Origin: Chryseobacterium luquanense
Lineage (GTDB): Bacteria; Bacteroidota; Bacteroidia; Flavobacteriales; Weeksellaceae
Direction of reading: 5' to 3'
DNA length: 64,000 bases
NCBI RefSeq assembly: GCF_026460945.1
Contig: NZ_JAOVZV010000016.1
Span: 62,001 to 126,000, forward strand
Every line of letters begins with the position of its first letter. Positions within the stretch are counted from its first letter, which is position 1. The notes under the pieces were generated by a model. That model ran no database searches and had not been told where the DNA came from. It was given only the letters and a program-made list of their open reading frames with translations. Made by a program: the position numbers and the translations under genes. Below are positions 33,774 through 42,936 of this stretch, piece by piece.

Positions 33774-34163
33774 TTATCTTGTACAGTTGGCTCTCCATGT
33801 TTTGCCATCCACAGTATAAATCATTTTTAATTCGTTATTGTCGATTCTTACATAGACTAATGCATTAGAATTTACCATAACTAAAGTATTGTCGCCTTGT
33901 TTTTGAAATTCAAGACCGTTTAATTCAGGAATTCCGTTTGAAAACCTGAAATTGTATTTGGTTCCGCTTGCGATTTTAGTTACAAATACTTCACCGTTGT
34001 CTGTAGAAATGTTGTTGTCACTATCTGTGTAAGAAACACTTCCTTTATAAGTTCCTGCGAAGAAATCATTATCTGCAGGATCGTCATCATCTCTACACGA
34101 CGAAAGTGAAAAGGCGGTAAATAGAAATACAAAAACTCCTAAAATTTTGAATACATTTTTCAT
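33774..34163 (-). CDS. Small lipoprotein of unknown function
   Basis: 129 aa. Lipobox FSLSSC followed by RDDDDPADND, an acidic run after Cys that resembles the lipoprotein surface-export signals described in Bacteroidota. The rest is a small beta-sandwich (GTYKGSVSYTDSDNN, GEVFVTKIASGTKYNFRF, TLVMVNSNALVYVRI, LKMIYTVDGKTWRANC). Cys127 near the end is the only other cysteine. Monocistronic by its terminator; the 5' region 34164-34336 has no gene. Confidence 0.75.
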   Translation of the reverse strand: MKNVFKILGVFVFLFTAFSLSSCRDDDDPADNDFFAGTYKGSVSYTDSDNNISTDNGEVFVTKIASGTKYNFRFSNGIPELNGLEFQKQGDNTLVMVNSNALVYVRIDNNELKMIYTVDGKTWRANCTR

Positions 34164-34336
34164 AATATTTTATTTTTTGGTTTATTTAGAATTGAATTTC
34201 CAAAGATTGTGCCCAAGTTGAAATTGCGAATTATTTTAACTTTTTTTAAGCTTTTTTGTTTAAAAATTAAGAAAAAGTAATTTTTGGGTTAATATTTGAA
34301 TTGTTTGGCTGAAAGAATTTAAAATAAAAAATAACG

Positions 34337-34344
34337 TATCTTTG
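34337..34344 (+). promoter_or_regulatory. -7 box TATCTTTG of mfd
   Basis: Plus-strand TAnnTTTG 64 nt before the mfd ATG. A leader hairpin lies between it and the gene. Confidence 0.6.
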
Positions 34345-34355
34345 ACCTAATCAAA

Positions 34356-34380
34356 CGGTTTCGGGTAACTCTCGAAATCG
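34356..34380 (+). other. Leader hairpin in the mfd mRNA
   Basis: CGGTTTCG-GGTAACTCT-CGAAATCG gives an 8-bp stem (one G-U) just after the predicted transcription start. There is no adequate U-run directly after it, so it is more likely a stability or regulatory hairpin than a terminator. Confidence 0.4.
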
Positions 34381-34408
34381 CTTTTGTCGTTTTATACCTA
34401 CATTATTT

Positions 34409-37400
34409 ATGCAGTTAAAAAATATCAATGAAAAGTTTCTTCCGGATTTGCTGAAAAAAGAATTTGGAAAAGAAATTTTTGCACAAATAGATAGTCAATC
34501 GCATCTTTCGGTAAGAGGAAGTGCAGGTTCTTCGGCTTCGGTTTTCGCTGCCGAACTTTTTCTTACGCACAAAAAAACTTTGCTTTTTCTTGTTGATGAT
34601 AAAGAAGAAGCGTTGTACGTAAACAGTGAAATGGAAGATTTGTTGGGGAAAGAAAATATACTTTATTTTCCTGCAACACATCTGGAGCCTTATCAGGTTG
34701 AAAAAACTCAGAATGCCAATTTGGTTTTGCGAACTGAAGTTTTAAATAAGATAAATTCAGAAAAATCTCCGAAAGTTATTGTTGCTTACATTGGTGCTTT
34801 GTCTGAAAAAGTTCTGAAGAAAGAAGATTTTAAAGCAATTTCGCATCATATAAAAACCGGTGATCAGCTTGATTTTGATTTTGTAGACGAATTGCTGAAT
34901 CATTACCAGTTTAATCAAACTGATTTTGTTTCTGAGCCGGGCGAATTTTCCGTTCGTGGGGGAATTGTCGACGTTTTTTCTTATTCCAACGAAAAACCCT
35001 ATCGTCTCACTTTCTTTGGAAATGAAGTTGAAAATATCAAAACTTTTGACATAGAAACTCAGCTTTCTGTTGATAAAGTTGATGGATTTCAGTTAGTTTC
35101 CAATATGAATTTTTCGGTTTTGGGGACAAGAGTTTCTTTCCTTGAAATTTTGCCTAAAGAAAGTTTTGTTATTTCTAAAAACGGAATTGTCGGTTTGCAG
35201 AAACTGAGGAGTTTTTACGAAAAATCTTTAGAAAAATATGATGATTTAAATAAAGATATTGCGCACAGAAGACCGCAGGAATTATTTATTTCGGATGAGG
35301 AATTTCTATTTGATTATAAAAAATTTAAAACAATAGATTTCAGCAGCGTGGGAATTGAACAGATTAAGTCTCACGAAATTAAGCTCAATCAGAATATTCA
35401 GCCTTCATTTCACAAAAATTTCCAATTGCTGATTGAAGATTTGCAGGAAAAAAAAGAAGAGGGTTTTGAAATTTGGATCTCTTTCTCTACTGACAAACAA
35501 AAAGACAGACTCGAATCTATTTTTGAAGAACTGGGACATCAGATTGCTTTTAAAAGTTTTAAATCTGAATTACACGAAGGCTTTGTAGATCCTGATCATA
35601 AAATTCTGGTGTATACAGATCACCAGATTTTTGACCGTTATCAAAGATATAAAGCCAAAAATGCTTTTGCAAAATCTGAACAGTTAACGCTGAAAGATTT
35701 AATGTCTTTAAAAGTAGGAGATTTTATCGCTCATATCGATCACGGAATCGGGAAATTTATGGGATTGGTAAAAGTTAATAACGACGGTAAAATTCAGGAA
35801 TGTTTTAAGTTGACGTATAAAAACGGTGATTTATTGTATGTAAGCATTCATTCACTTCATAAAATTTCAAAATATAACGGTCCCGACGGAAAAGAAATCG
35901 TTTTAAGTAAACTTGGCTCTCCAGCTTGGAAATCTTTAAAGCAAAAAACCAAAGCGAGAGTAAAACAGATTGCTTTTGATCTGATTAAATTATATGCGGA
36001 AAGAAAAACGGCAAAAGGATTTCAATATTCGCCAGATTCTTATCTCCAAAATGAATTGGAAGCAAGTTTTACTTATGAAGATACACCAGATCAGGAAAAA
36101 GCTACTCTTGATGTGAAAAAAGACATGGAAGATGAAGGGGTGATGGACCGTTTGATTTGCGGTGACGTAGGTTTTGGGAAAACGGAAGTTGCTATTCGTG
36201 CTGCTTTTAAAGCGGCTACAGATGGTAAACAAGTTGCGATTTTAGTTCCGACTACAATTTTGGCTTTCCAACATTATAGAAGTTTCAAAGAAAGATTGAA
36301 AGATTTTCCGGTAAATATTTCTTACTTAAACCGTTTCAGAACTGCAAAACAAAAGTCTGAAACTTTAAAAGGATTGGAAGATGGAAAAATGGATATCGTT
36401 ATTGGGACGCATCAGTTGGCTTCAGATAAAGTGAAATTTAAAAATTTAGGGTTATTAATTATCGATGAAGAGCATAAATTTGGAGTTTCTGTAAAAGATA
36501 AACTCAAAACGATGAAAACCAATGTGGATACATTAACATTGACTGCAACTCCGATTCCGAGAACATTACAGTTTTCTTTAATGGCTGCAAGGGATCTTTC
36601 GGTCATCAAAACGCCACCGCCAAACAGACAACCGGTTGATACAAGTATTATTGGATTTAGCGAAGAAATTATTCGTGATGCAGTTTCTTATGAATTGCAA
36701 CGTGACGGACAGGTTTATTTCATCAATAACAGAATTGAAAATCTAAAAGATATTGCAGGGCTGATTCAAAGATTAGTTCCTGATGCAAGAGTCATTACCG
36801 CACACGGACAAATGGAAGGAAAGCAAATGGAGCAAAATGTTCTGGATTTTATGGATGGAAAATACGATGTTTTGGTTGCAACCACGATTATAGAAAGTGG
36901 AGTGGATGTTCCGAATGCGAATACGATTTTCATTAATGATGCACAACGTTTCGGAATGGCAGATCTTCACCAAATGAGAGGTAGAGTTGGGAGAAGCAAC
37001 AGAAAAGCATTTTGTTACTTGATTACGCCACCATTTGACATGATGACTTCCGATGCGAGAAAAAGATTAGAAGCAATTGAGCAGTTTTCTGATCTTGGAA
37101 GTGGTTTTCAGATTGCAATGAAGGATTTGGAAATTCGTGGAGCGGGAGATTTGCTCGGAGCAGAACAAAGTGGATTTATCAACGAAATGGGCTTTGAAAC
37201 TTATCAGAAAATGATGCAGGAAGCTCTGGAAGAATTGAAAGATGATGAGAATTTTGAAAATCTTTTTGAAAATGAAGAAGACCGAAACAAGCTTTTCAAA
37301 TCGGTAAAAGAAGTGAATATTGATACTGATCTGGAATTAATGCTTCCCGACTCTTATGTTTCGAGTACCGAAGAAAGACTGTTGCTTTACCAAAAATTAG

Positions 37401-37771
37401 CTGAAATTGATAACGAGAAAGATTTAACAAAATTTGAAGCTGAGCTAAAAGACCGTTTCGGAACGTTACCCAATGAAGTTATCAATTTATTGAAAAGTGT
37501 TGCTTTAAAATGGCTTGCTGCAGATATCGGTTTTGAAAAAATCGTGATGAAAAACGGAATTTTCTTAGGATATTTTCCGGGTAATCCGCAAGATAAATTT
37601 TATCAGACCGATAAATTCAGACATATTATATCTTATTTAACTCAAAATCCTGCACAGGCTCAATTGAAAGAAAAAGTAGGAAAAGACGGAAATAATTTAA
37701 TGATGCGAAAAGATAAAGTGAAAAATGTGGATGAGGTAAATGTTTTGCTGAAATCTATTTTGGGGATTTAA
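34409..37771 (+). CDS. mfd: Transcription-repair coupling factor
   Basis: 1120 aa, full length. Releases RNA polymerase stalled at DNA damage and recruits UvrA. The N-terminal UvrB-like region includes GEFSVRGGIVDVFSY (~176-190). The RNA-polymerase-interacting CarD-like domain begins near residue 430 (LKVGDFIAHIDHGIGKFMGL). The RecG-like motor follows, with Walker A GDVGFGKTEVA (~585), the DEEH box, and TATPIPRTL. The translocation motif region reads IRGAGDLLGAEQSGF, and a C-terminal UvrA-masking domain with LMLPDSYV and ERLLLYQKLA follows. No nearby repair genes. Confidence 0.97.
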   Translation: MQLKNINEKFLPDLLKKEFGKEIFAQIDSQSHLSVRGSAGSSASVFAAELFLTHKKTLLFLVDDKEEALYVNSEMEDLLGKENILYFPATHLEPYQVEKTQNANLVLRTEVLNKINSEKSPKVIVAYIGALSEKVLKKEDFKAISHHIKTGDQLDFDFVDELLNHYQFNQTDFVSEPGEFSVRGGIVDVFSYSNEKPYRLTFFGNEVENIKTFDIETQLSVDKVDGFQLVSNMNFSVLGTRVSFLEILPKESFVISKNGIVGLQKLRSFYEKSLEKYDDLNKDIAHRRPQELFISDEEFLFDYKKFKTIDFSSVGIEQIKSHEIKLNQNIQPSFHKNFQLLIEDLQEKKEEGFEIWISFSTDKQKDRLESIFEELGHQIAFKSFKSELHEGFVDPDHKILVYTDHQIFDRYQRYKAKNAFAKSEQLTLKDLMSLKVGDFIAHIDHGIGKFMGLVKVNNDGKIQECFKLTYKNGDLLYVSIHSLHKISKYNGPDGKEIVLSKLGSPAWKSLKQKTKARVKQIAFDLIKLYAERKTAKGFQYSPDSYLQNELEASFTYEDTPDQEKATLDVKKDMEDEGVMDRLICGDVGFGKTEVAIRAAFKAATDGKQVAILVPTTILAFQHYRSFKERLKDFPVNISYLNRFRTAKQKSETLKGLEDGKMDIVIGTHQLASDKVKFKNLGLLIIDEEHKFGVSVKDKLKTMKTNVDTLTLTATPIPRTLQFSLMAARDLSVIKTPPPNRQPVDTSIIGFSEEIIRDAVSYELQRDGQVYFINNRIENLKDIAGLIQRLVPDARVITAHGQMEGKQMEQNVLDFMDGKYDVLVATTIIESGVDVPNANTIFINDAQRFGMADLHQMRGRVGRSNRKAFCYLITPPFDMMTSDARKRLEAIEQFSDLGSGFQIAMKDLEIRGAGDLLGAEQSGFINEMGFETYQKMMQEALEELKDDENFENLFENEEDRNKLFKSVKEVNIDTDLELMLPDSYVSSTEERLLLYQKLAEIDNEKDLTKFEAELKDRFGTLPNEVINLLKSVALKWLAADIGFEKIVMKNGIFLGYFPGNPQDKFYQTDKFRHIISYLTQNPAQAQLKEKVGKDGNNLMMRKDKVKNVDEVNVLLKSILGI

Positions 37772-37868
37772 TTAATCAAAAATAAATTGTAAAATATCTG
37801 AAACTATAAGTTTTGGATATTTTTTTTGTTAAAATTTTAAAATAAATCTAACAATATTGAAAATAAAT

Positions 37869-37876
37869 TATATTTG
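37869..37876 (+). promoter_or_regulatory. -7 box TATATTTG
   Basis: Plus-strand TAnnTTTG 24 nt before the ATG at 37901. Confidence 0.55.
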
Positions 37877-37900
37877 TGTCATTAAAAAAACTGAAACTTT

Positions 37901-38794
37901 ATGAACAGAAACAAATTTATTACCGGAGTAGCAACTTTACTTCTTGGTTTTATGTTCTCTTGCGATAATACTACCGCAGATCCTATTAATAATACTGTAA
38001 ACAATAATGGTAATCCCGGAAGTGGAGGTGGAAGTGCACCTTCAATTACAGGGCCACGAATTTTACATAAAATAAATGTTAATAATGTTACAAATCAAGA
38101 ATTTGTAACCACTGGAACTACTCTTGAAAAAGCAATTTTCAAAGAAGCAAGCGGCCCTAATTCGTTTCTGATCGGAAATGTTACTTATACTTTAGGAAAA
38201 GTTACAAAAGTGAAATTTGCTCAGGAAGTCAATGGAGTTCCTGCAAATAGTTTGGCATATGATTTCAATGTAACATATGACTCGAGCGGAAAAATCAATG
38301 GTACCACTTGTAGTACAACATTAGGAAGTACACCTAGTTTCAACAGCGAGTACACCTACACTTATGATGGTTCAGGAAAAATGACGAAAATTGTTGAAAA
38401 GAAAAAAATGGGAAGTACTTACACTCATTTTTCCAATTATAATTTTACAAATACAGGTGATAATATTTCGAAAGTTGTTGTAGAAAGCGGAGTTACAAGT
38501 TCAACGGGGGTTCCTGATATGTCTACGGTAATGGCTTCTACATATAATTTTTCTGGTTATGACAGTAAGATAAATCCTTATACTACTTTGCCGAAAACAT
38601 TTTTTGTGATGTGGAGTTTGATGCATCCTCTTAATTTTTCGTCACTTTCTGCTAACAATATTACAAATTTCAGTGTTGTTTACCCGGCTCCGGCTCCGGC
38701 AATTCCGGGAGCTTATACATATCTGTATGATACTCAAAATTATCCGGTTTCAGATCAGACGCAAAGTCAAAAGTATATTTATAAGGCATTATAA
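37901..38794 (+). CDS. Lipoprotein of unknown function (tandem paralogue 1)
   Basis: 297 aa. Lipobox FMFSC near residue 21, then an Asn/Gly/Ser-rich linker, then ITGPRILHKI and a repeated-strand domain with YTYDGSGKMTKIVEKK and FSGYDSKINPYTTLP. It ends in a Tyr-rich strand (YLYDTQNYPVS ... KYIYKAL). These phrases recur in the next gene, so the two are paralogues. YD-strand phrases of the form Y-x-Y-(D/N)-G/S-x-G-K-(I/M) resemble the beta-repeats of RHS/YD-like proteins, but no RHS core is present. Function unknown. Confidence 0.7.
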   Translation: MNRNKFITGVATLLLGFMFSCDNTTADPINNTVNNNGNPGSGGGSAPSITGPRILHKINVNNVTNQEFVTTGTTLEKAIFKEASGPNSFLIGNVTYTLGKVTKVKFAQEVNGVPANSLAYDFNVTYDSSGKINGTTCSTTLGSTPSFNSEYTYTYDGSGKMTKIVEKKKMGSTYTHFSNYNFTNTGDNISKVVVESGVTSSTGVPDMSTVMASTYNFSGYDSKINPYTTLPKTFFVMWSLMHPLNFSSLSANNITNFSVVYPAPAPAIPGAYTYLYDTQNYPVSDQTQSQKYIYKAL

Positions 38795-38859
38795 AGATAT
38801 TTTTGTTACTAGTTTTGCTAGAATATCAATAATTATATGATTTTTATACAAAAAAAAAT

Positions 38860-38867
38860 TATATTTG
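38860..38867 (+). promoter_or_regulatory. -7 box TATATTTG
   Basis: Plus-strand TAnnTTTG 27 nt before the ATG at 38895; identical to the box of the preceding paralogue and similarly spaced, suggesting that promoter and gene were duplicated together. Confidence 0.55.
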
Positions 38868-38894
38868 TGGAAAATTAAATAATCCCATTAGATT

Positions 38895-39818
38895 ATGAAA
38901 AGACTTTTCTATTTTGTTGTGCTAATTGCAGGTCTATCTTCTATACACTCTTGTAAAGATTTGACTGATGAAGAAGGAAATCCGCTTTTGGATTTGAACC
39001 AGAATACTGGTTTGATTGGTCCTAGAGCTTTATCAAGAGAAATAACAGATGTAGGAGTTATTGCAGAATATGAATACAACGGTTTGCTTCTTTCTAGAGT
39101 TAAAACACCTAAAAATACAGTAACAAACGTAGAATGGAGTGGAGATAAAATCAGTAAAATTACATTTAATGGATTTTTAGATTCTGATGGTGACGGTGTT
39201 TTAGATACCGACAGTACTTCTTATACTCAACAATACACTTACGGAAATTTAAGCAGACTTACTTTGATTTCTGAAAACAGAACAGTCTACAGAAGAGCTG
39301 CACCAGTTCCTCCGGCTACTGTTGGGGTATACGCAGTTTTTGCAAAAACAAAAGCGCTTCACAATCTTACATACAGTGCTACTACAGGTAAAATGGTAAC
39401 GATTGATTCAAAATGGGGTGCAGATATTCCTAGTTTTGTTTACACAGATTATTCTAAAGCTTCTTATAGCTATTCAGGTGATAATGTTTCGGAAGTTTTG
39501 AAAAATGTAGGAACTTTTACAGGAGGTGTGGCTAATGCTCCAACTGAAAAGTACAGTTTCGCATTTACAAATTATGATTCTCAGATAAATGGTTATACAT
39601 TATTGCCATTTGCATACAAAGTTTCATTACTTATCTCTACGAAAGTAAATGACGACAGAGCTTTGATTATGTCTCCAAATAATCCTAAAAGAATGGCTAT
39701 AACAGATTTGGTTCCATCAATTCCGGTTACAGTTCCTTTCACTACTGATTATAGATATGATCCTCAAACTTATGTTACTCAAGGTTTTAAAGTTAATTAC
39801 TTTTATAAACCTTTGTAA
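38895..39818 (+). CDS. Lipoprotein of unknown function (tandem paralogue 2)
   Basis: 307 aa. Lipobox SIHSC near residue 20. Shared with its upstream neighbour: GPRALSREI after the linker, a domain of paired strands (KISKITF ... QQYTYGNLSRLTLIS), the phrase FTNYDSQINGYTLLP, and a C-terminal YRYDPQTYVTQGFKVNYFYKPL. It includes a short Asp-rich stretch DSDGDGVLDTDS that could bind calcium, which the neighbour lacks. It is followed by a strong terminator. Confidence 0.7.
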   Translation: MKRLFYFVVLIAGLSSIHSCKDLTDEEGNPLLDLNQNTGLIGPRALSREITDVGVIAEYEYNGLLLSRVKTPKNTVTNVEWSGDKISKITFNGFLDSDGDGVLDTDSTSYTQQYTYGNLSRLTLISENRTVYRRAAPVPPATVGVYAVFAKTKALHNLTYSATTGKMVTIDSKWGADIPSFVYTDYSKASYSYSGDNVSEVLKNVGTFTGGVANAPTEKYSFAFTNYDSQINGYTLLPFAYKVSLLISTKVNDDRALIMSPNNPKRMAITDLVPSIPVTVPFTTDYRYDPQTYVTQGFKVNYFYKPL

Positions 39819-39845
39819 ATAATAAAATTCTTTAAGAATATTTAA

Positions 39846-39876
39846 AACTCAATCCTTTTCGGGTTGAGTTTTTTAT
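39846..39876 (+). terminator. Terminator overlapping the pth promoter
   Basis: AACTCAATCC-TTTTC-GGGTTGAGTT (10 bp, one T-G) followed by TTTTTATTTC. Its right arm contains the TTG that serves as the -33 element of the pth promoter. Confidence 0.85.
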
Positions 39877-39895
39877 TTCAGAACTCTTAATTTTG
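39864..39895 (+). promoter_or_regulatory. pth promoter TTG-N21-TAATTTTG
   Basis: -33 TTG at 39864-39866, then 21 bp, then the -7 box TAATTTTG at 39888-39895, 13 nt before the pth ATG. One of only two promoters here with both elements at consensus spacing. Confidence 0.65.
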
Positions 39896-39908
39896 CAAAA
39901 AATTTCTC

Positions 39909-40472
39909 ATGAAATATTTAATTGTAGGTCTTGGTAACAAAGGCGCAGAATACGAAAATACACGTCACAATATAGGTTTTAAAGTTGCTGAAAAAATTGC
40001 AGAAACTTTAGAGTCATCATTTCACACAACAAACTTCGGCTGGATGGCAGAAGGAAAATATAAAGGAAGAAAAGTATTGGTTTTAAAACCTGATACATAT
40101 ATGAACCTCTCAGGAAATGCCGTAAAATATTGGATGCAGAAAGAAAATATTCCTTTGGAAAATGTAATGATTGTTACAGATGATCTTGCTTTGCCTTTCG
40201 GAACTTTAAGAATGAAAATGAAAGGTTCTGATGCAGGTCATAATGGGTTGAAAAACATTCAGGAAGTCTTACAGACTCAAAATTATGCAAGACTCCGTTT
40301 TGGGATTTCGGCTGAATTTTCAGAAGGAAGACAGGTTGATTATGTTTTAGGAGCTTGGAATGCAGAAGAAAATGAAAAACTTCCCGAAAGAATAGAAAAA
40401 TTCACAAAAGCTTGTCTGTCTTTTGTTTTTGCAGGAATTGGTAATACAATGTCTGCTTTTAATGGTAAATAA
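39909..40472 (+). CDS. pth: Peptidyl-tRNA hydrolase
   Basis: 187 aa, standard length. Recycles peptidyl-tRNA released from ribosomes. Catalytic and binding motifs: GLGNKGAEYENTRHNIGF with Asn10 and catalytic His20, the KPDTYMNLSGNAV loop, DDLALPFGTLRMKMKGSDAGHNGLKNI with the catalytic Asp, and the C-terminal amphipathic helix. Only the single gene is present on this transcript, with promoter and bidirectional terminator on either side. Confidence 0.97.
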   Translation: MKYLIVGLGNKGAEYENTRHNIGFKVAEKIAETLESSFHTTNFGWMAEGKYKGRKVLVLKPDTYMNLSGNAVKYWMQKENIPLENVMIVTDDLALPFGTLRMKMKGSDAGHNGLKNIQEVLQTQNYARLRFGISAEFSEGRQVDYVLGAWNAEENEKLPERIEKFTKACLSFVFAGIGNTMSAFNGK

Positions 40473-40477
40473 AAATT

Positions 40478-40505
40478 GGGCGGAAAACACATTCCGCCCG
40501 ATTTA
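40478..40505. terminator. Bidirectional terminator between pth and carbonic anhydrase
   Basis: GGGCGGAA-AACACA-TTCCGCCC, perfect 8-bp GC-rich stem flanked by A/T runs on both sides, between two convergent genes. Confidence 0.9.
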
Positions 40506-40523
40506 TTTATTAAAATAAATTGA

Positions 40524-41159
40524 TTATAACCAAGTTACAACGCCTGTTTCAACGTCATAATTCGCTCCTACAATTTTAATTTTACCTTCTTCTTCAAGTC
40601 TTTTTAAAGTGGAACTTTGCTTACGGATATCATCAATTGCATTTTTTACATTGTGCTGATTTAATCTTTCTAAAAGATCTGCATTCGCTGAAGAACGCTC
40701 TTCACCATCTTCAATGATTGTTTTAATAATTGGGTCGAAATGATCAATTAAATGGTTTAAATTATCCATTCCCATCCCTTCGATTTTAGCAGAATCTAGT
40801 CCGCCTTTCAAAGCTCCGCATTTTGTGTGACCTAAAACGACAACCAATTTAGAACCTGCTACATTACAGCCAAATTCCATTGAACCTAAAATGTCCTGAT
40901 TTACAAAATTTCCTGCAATTCTGATACTGAAAACATCTCCCAATCCTTGGTCAAAGATTAATTCTGCAGAAGTACGGCTGTCGATACAGCTCAAAACAAC
41001 TGCAAAAGGCCATTGCCCTTCACGAGTTGCATTTACCTGCTCCAATAAGTCTCTGTTTGCCTTTAAGTTTCCTACAAATCTTTGGTTTCCTTCCTTTAAA
41101 AACTGTAATGCTTTTTCTGGTGTAATCGTAGACTGAGTTTCTGATGTATGTGCTTTCAT
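40524..41159 (-). CDS. Beta-class carbonic anhydrase (1)
   Basis: 211 aa. Interconverts CO2 and bicarbonate. Zinc ligands Cys58, His111 and Cys114 with the Asp60-Arg62 dyad are all present (LSCIDSRTSAE, LGHTKCGA). The gene lies 52 bp after the SulP transporter on the same strand, so carbonic anhydrase can act on bicarbonate just imported. No signal peptide, so it is cytoplasmic. It is clearly diverged from the second carbonic anhydrase at 43258. Confidence 0.95.
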   Translation of the reverse strand: MKAHTSETQSTITPEKALQFLKEGNQRFVGNLKANRDLLEQVNATREGQWPFAVVLSCIDSRTSAELIFDQGLGDVFSIRIAGNFVNQDILGSMEFGCNVAGSKLVVVLGHTKCGALKGGLDSAKIEGMGMDNLNHLIDHFDPIIKTIIEDGEERSSANADLLERLNQHNVKNAIDDIRKQSSTLKRLEEEGKIKIVGANYDVETGVVTWL

Positions 41160-41211
41160 ATGATTTTTTTATTTTTTGAATTATTATTAAAATTATAAAA
41201 TTTATTTGAGC

Positions 41212-42807
41212 TTACATTGCTCGTTTGTGGGTAATGACGATGTGAGAATCTTCATCGGTTTCGTAATCTTTATACGAAGTTTTGAAGCCTAAAAGTTCCA
41301 CATTAATGTCTTCTTCTTTCGCCCGGATGTTGGCAAAATCCTGAATCATTTCCAATACATCCGTTGCGATATATGATGTTCCTCTCGCATCAATCGTTAC
41401 CGTAGAGTTTGATTTAATGTTTTTCAATGTCTTTTTAATAGCAGCTTTATTTAAGAAAGATACTTCTTCTGCCAATTTTATTGTAATTCCGTCTGCATCA
41501 CTCAGTTTTTCACGGCTTAAATAATAAGCACGTTTCATATTTCCTTGTAAAATATAGAAAACCGAAATCGCCAAGCCAATTCCTACACCTTTTAATAAAT
41601 CGGTTGCCACAATTGCTACTACAGTTGCCACGAACGGAATAAACTGGAATTTTCCCAACTTCCAAAAATGTTTAAATGTCGCAGGTTTTGCCAATTTATA
41701 TCCTACCAAAAGCAATACTGCTGCAAGTGTTGATAATGGAATTAAATTTAAAATTACAGGAATTGTCAATACACAAACCAATAAAAGAACTCCGTGAATC
41801 ATCGCTGATATCTTCGAAGTTGCTCCTGCGTTTGCATTTGCAGAACTCCTTACAACAACAGATGTCATTGGTAACCCGCCGATAAATGAACTGATTAAAT
41901 TTCCGATTCCCTGAGCTTTTAATTCTAAATTGGTGTCGGTAATTCTTCTCTGAACATCCAAACGGTCTGAAGCTTCAATACAAAGTAATGTCTCAATCGA
42001 CGCAACAATTGCAATCGTTGCTCCTGCAATCCAAACTTTTACATTGGTAAAACCATTAAAGTCAGGAAGAATCACTAAATTTTTAAAATCATCAAGACTT
42101 TTAGGTACAGGTAAATTAACCAAATGCTCTTTACCAATTGCCAAAGAACTTCCGGATAATTTGAATAACTCATTTAATAAAATTCCGACAACAACGGCAA
42201 CTAAAGCTCCGGGAAGCATTTTTATCCTTTTTAAAACCGGAATTTTGTCCCAAGCTAAAAGTAAAGTAATTGAAACAACAGTTACAATTACTGCTCCGGG
42301 ATGGATTGCTCCCATAAGTTCTGAAAAGTAATTGAAATTTAAGCCTTTATCAAAAATAGATTCGTGACCTTCATAGTCTTTATCAAAACCTAATGCATGA
42401 GGAATTTGTTTTAAAATAATGATAATTCCTATCGCAGCAAGCATTCCCTCAATTACATTGTTAGGGAAATAATTGGAAATACTTCCGGCTCTTACAAAGC
42501 CTAAAACCAATTGAATGATACCTGCAATAATACCTGCGCAAAGAAACAGCTCGAAAGCTCCAAGATCTGTAATTGCCGTTAAAACAATGGCAGTAAGACC
42601 TGCAGCAGGTCCCGAAACCGAAATGTTTGAATTACTGATTGCGCCAATAACTAAACCACCCACAATCCCTGCAATAATGCCGGATAATGGTGGCGCACCG
42701 GATGCTAATGCAATTCCTAAACATAAAGGAAGGGCAACTAAAAATACAACGAGGCCTGAAGGAAAATTCTCCTTAATTCCTCCAAATAATGAATTTGTTT
42801 TTTTCAT
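41212..42807 (-). CDS. SulP-family anion transporter with STAS domain (probable bicarbonate importer)
   Basis: 531 aa. Residues ~15-420 form a SulP/SLC26-type membrane domain with FPSGLVVFLVALPLCLGIALASGAPP (first part of the family signature), SVSGPAAGLTAIV, and QGIGNLISSFIGGLPMTSVVVRSSAN. Residues ~430-531 are a STAS domain (KLAEEVSFLNKAAIKKTL, STVTIDARGTSYIATDVLEMI). Known substrates in the family are sulphate, bicarbonate and dicarboxylates; the flanking carbonic anhydrases point to bicarbonate. A long dyad lies 23 bp upstream. Confidence 0.93.
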   Translation of the reverse strand: MKKTNSLFGGIKENFPSGLVVFLVALPLCLGIALASGAPPLSGIIAGIVGGLVIGAISNSNISVSGPAAGLTAIVLTAITDLGAFELFLCAGIIAGIIQLVLGFVRAGSISNYFPNNVIEGMLAAIGIIIILKQIPHALGFDKDYEGHESIFDKGLNFNYFSELMGAIHPGAVIVTVVSITLLLAWDKIPVLKRIKMLPGALVAVVVGILLNELFKLSGSSLAIGKEHLVNLPVPKSLDDFKNLVILPDFNGFTNVKVWIAGATIAIVASIETLLCIEASDRLDVQRRITDTNLELKAQGIGNLISSFIGGLPMTSVVVRSSANANAGATSKISAMIHGVLLLVCVLTIPVILNLIPLSTLAAVLLLVGYKLAKPATFKHFWKLGKFQFIPFVATVVAIVATDLLKGVGIGLAISVFYILQGNMKRAYYLSREKLSDADGITIKLAEEVSFLNKAAIKKTLKNIKSNSTVTIDARGTSYIATDVLEMIQDFANIRAKEEDINVELLGFKTSYKDYETDEDSHIVITHKRAM

Positions 42808-42830
42808 GACAGCGAAAAATACTTAGTGTA

Positions 42831-42857
42831 ACCGATTGATTTAATTAAATCTTCGGT
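42831..42857. promoter_or_regulatory. Extended dyad upstream of the SulP gene (candidate operator)
   Basis: Perfect 14-bp palindrome GATTTAATTAAATC (42838-42851) inside a further pair of arms, ACCG at 42831 and CGGT at 42854, 23 nt before the SulP ATG. No U-tract follows on the minus strand, so an operator is more likely than a terminator. Confidence 0.4.
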
Positions 42858-42936
42858 AATAAAAATTGGAAATTAATTTAAAATGGACATCTATTCAACA
42901 TCAAATCTGACATGAATATTTAGTAATGTAAATAAA

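Noticed and set aside
42044..42826. Two plus-strand frames opposite the SulP gene
   Set aside because: Antisense shadows of a well-supported membrane protein gene; no independent start or promoter signal.
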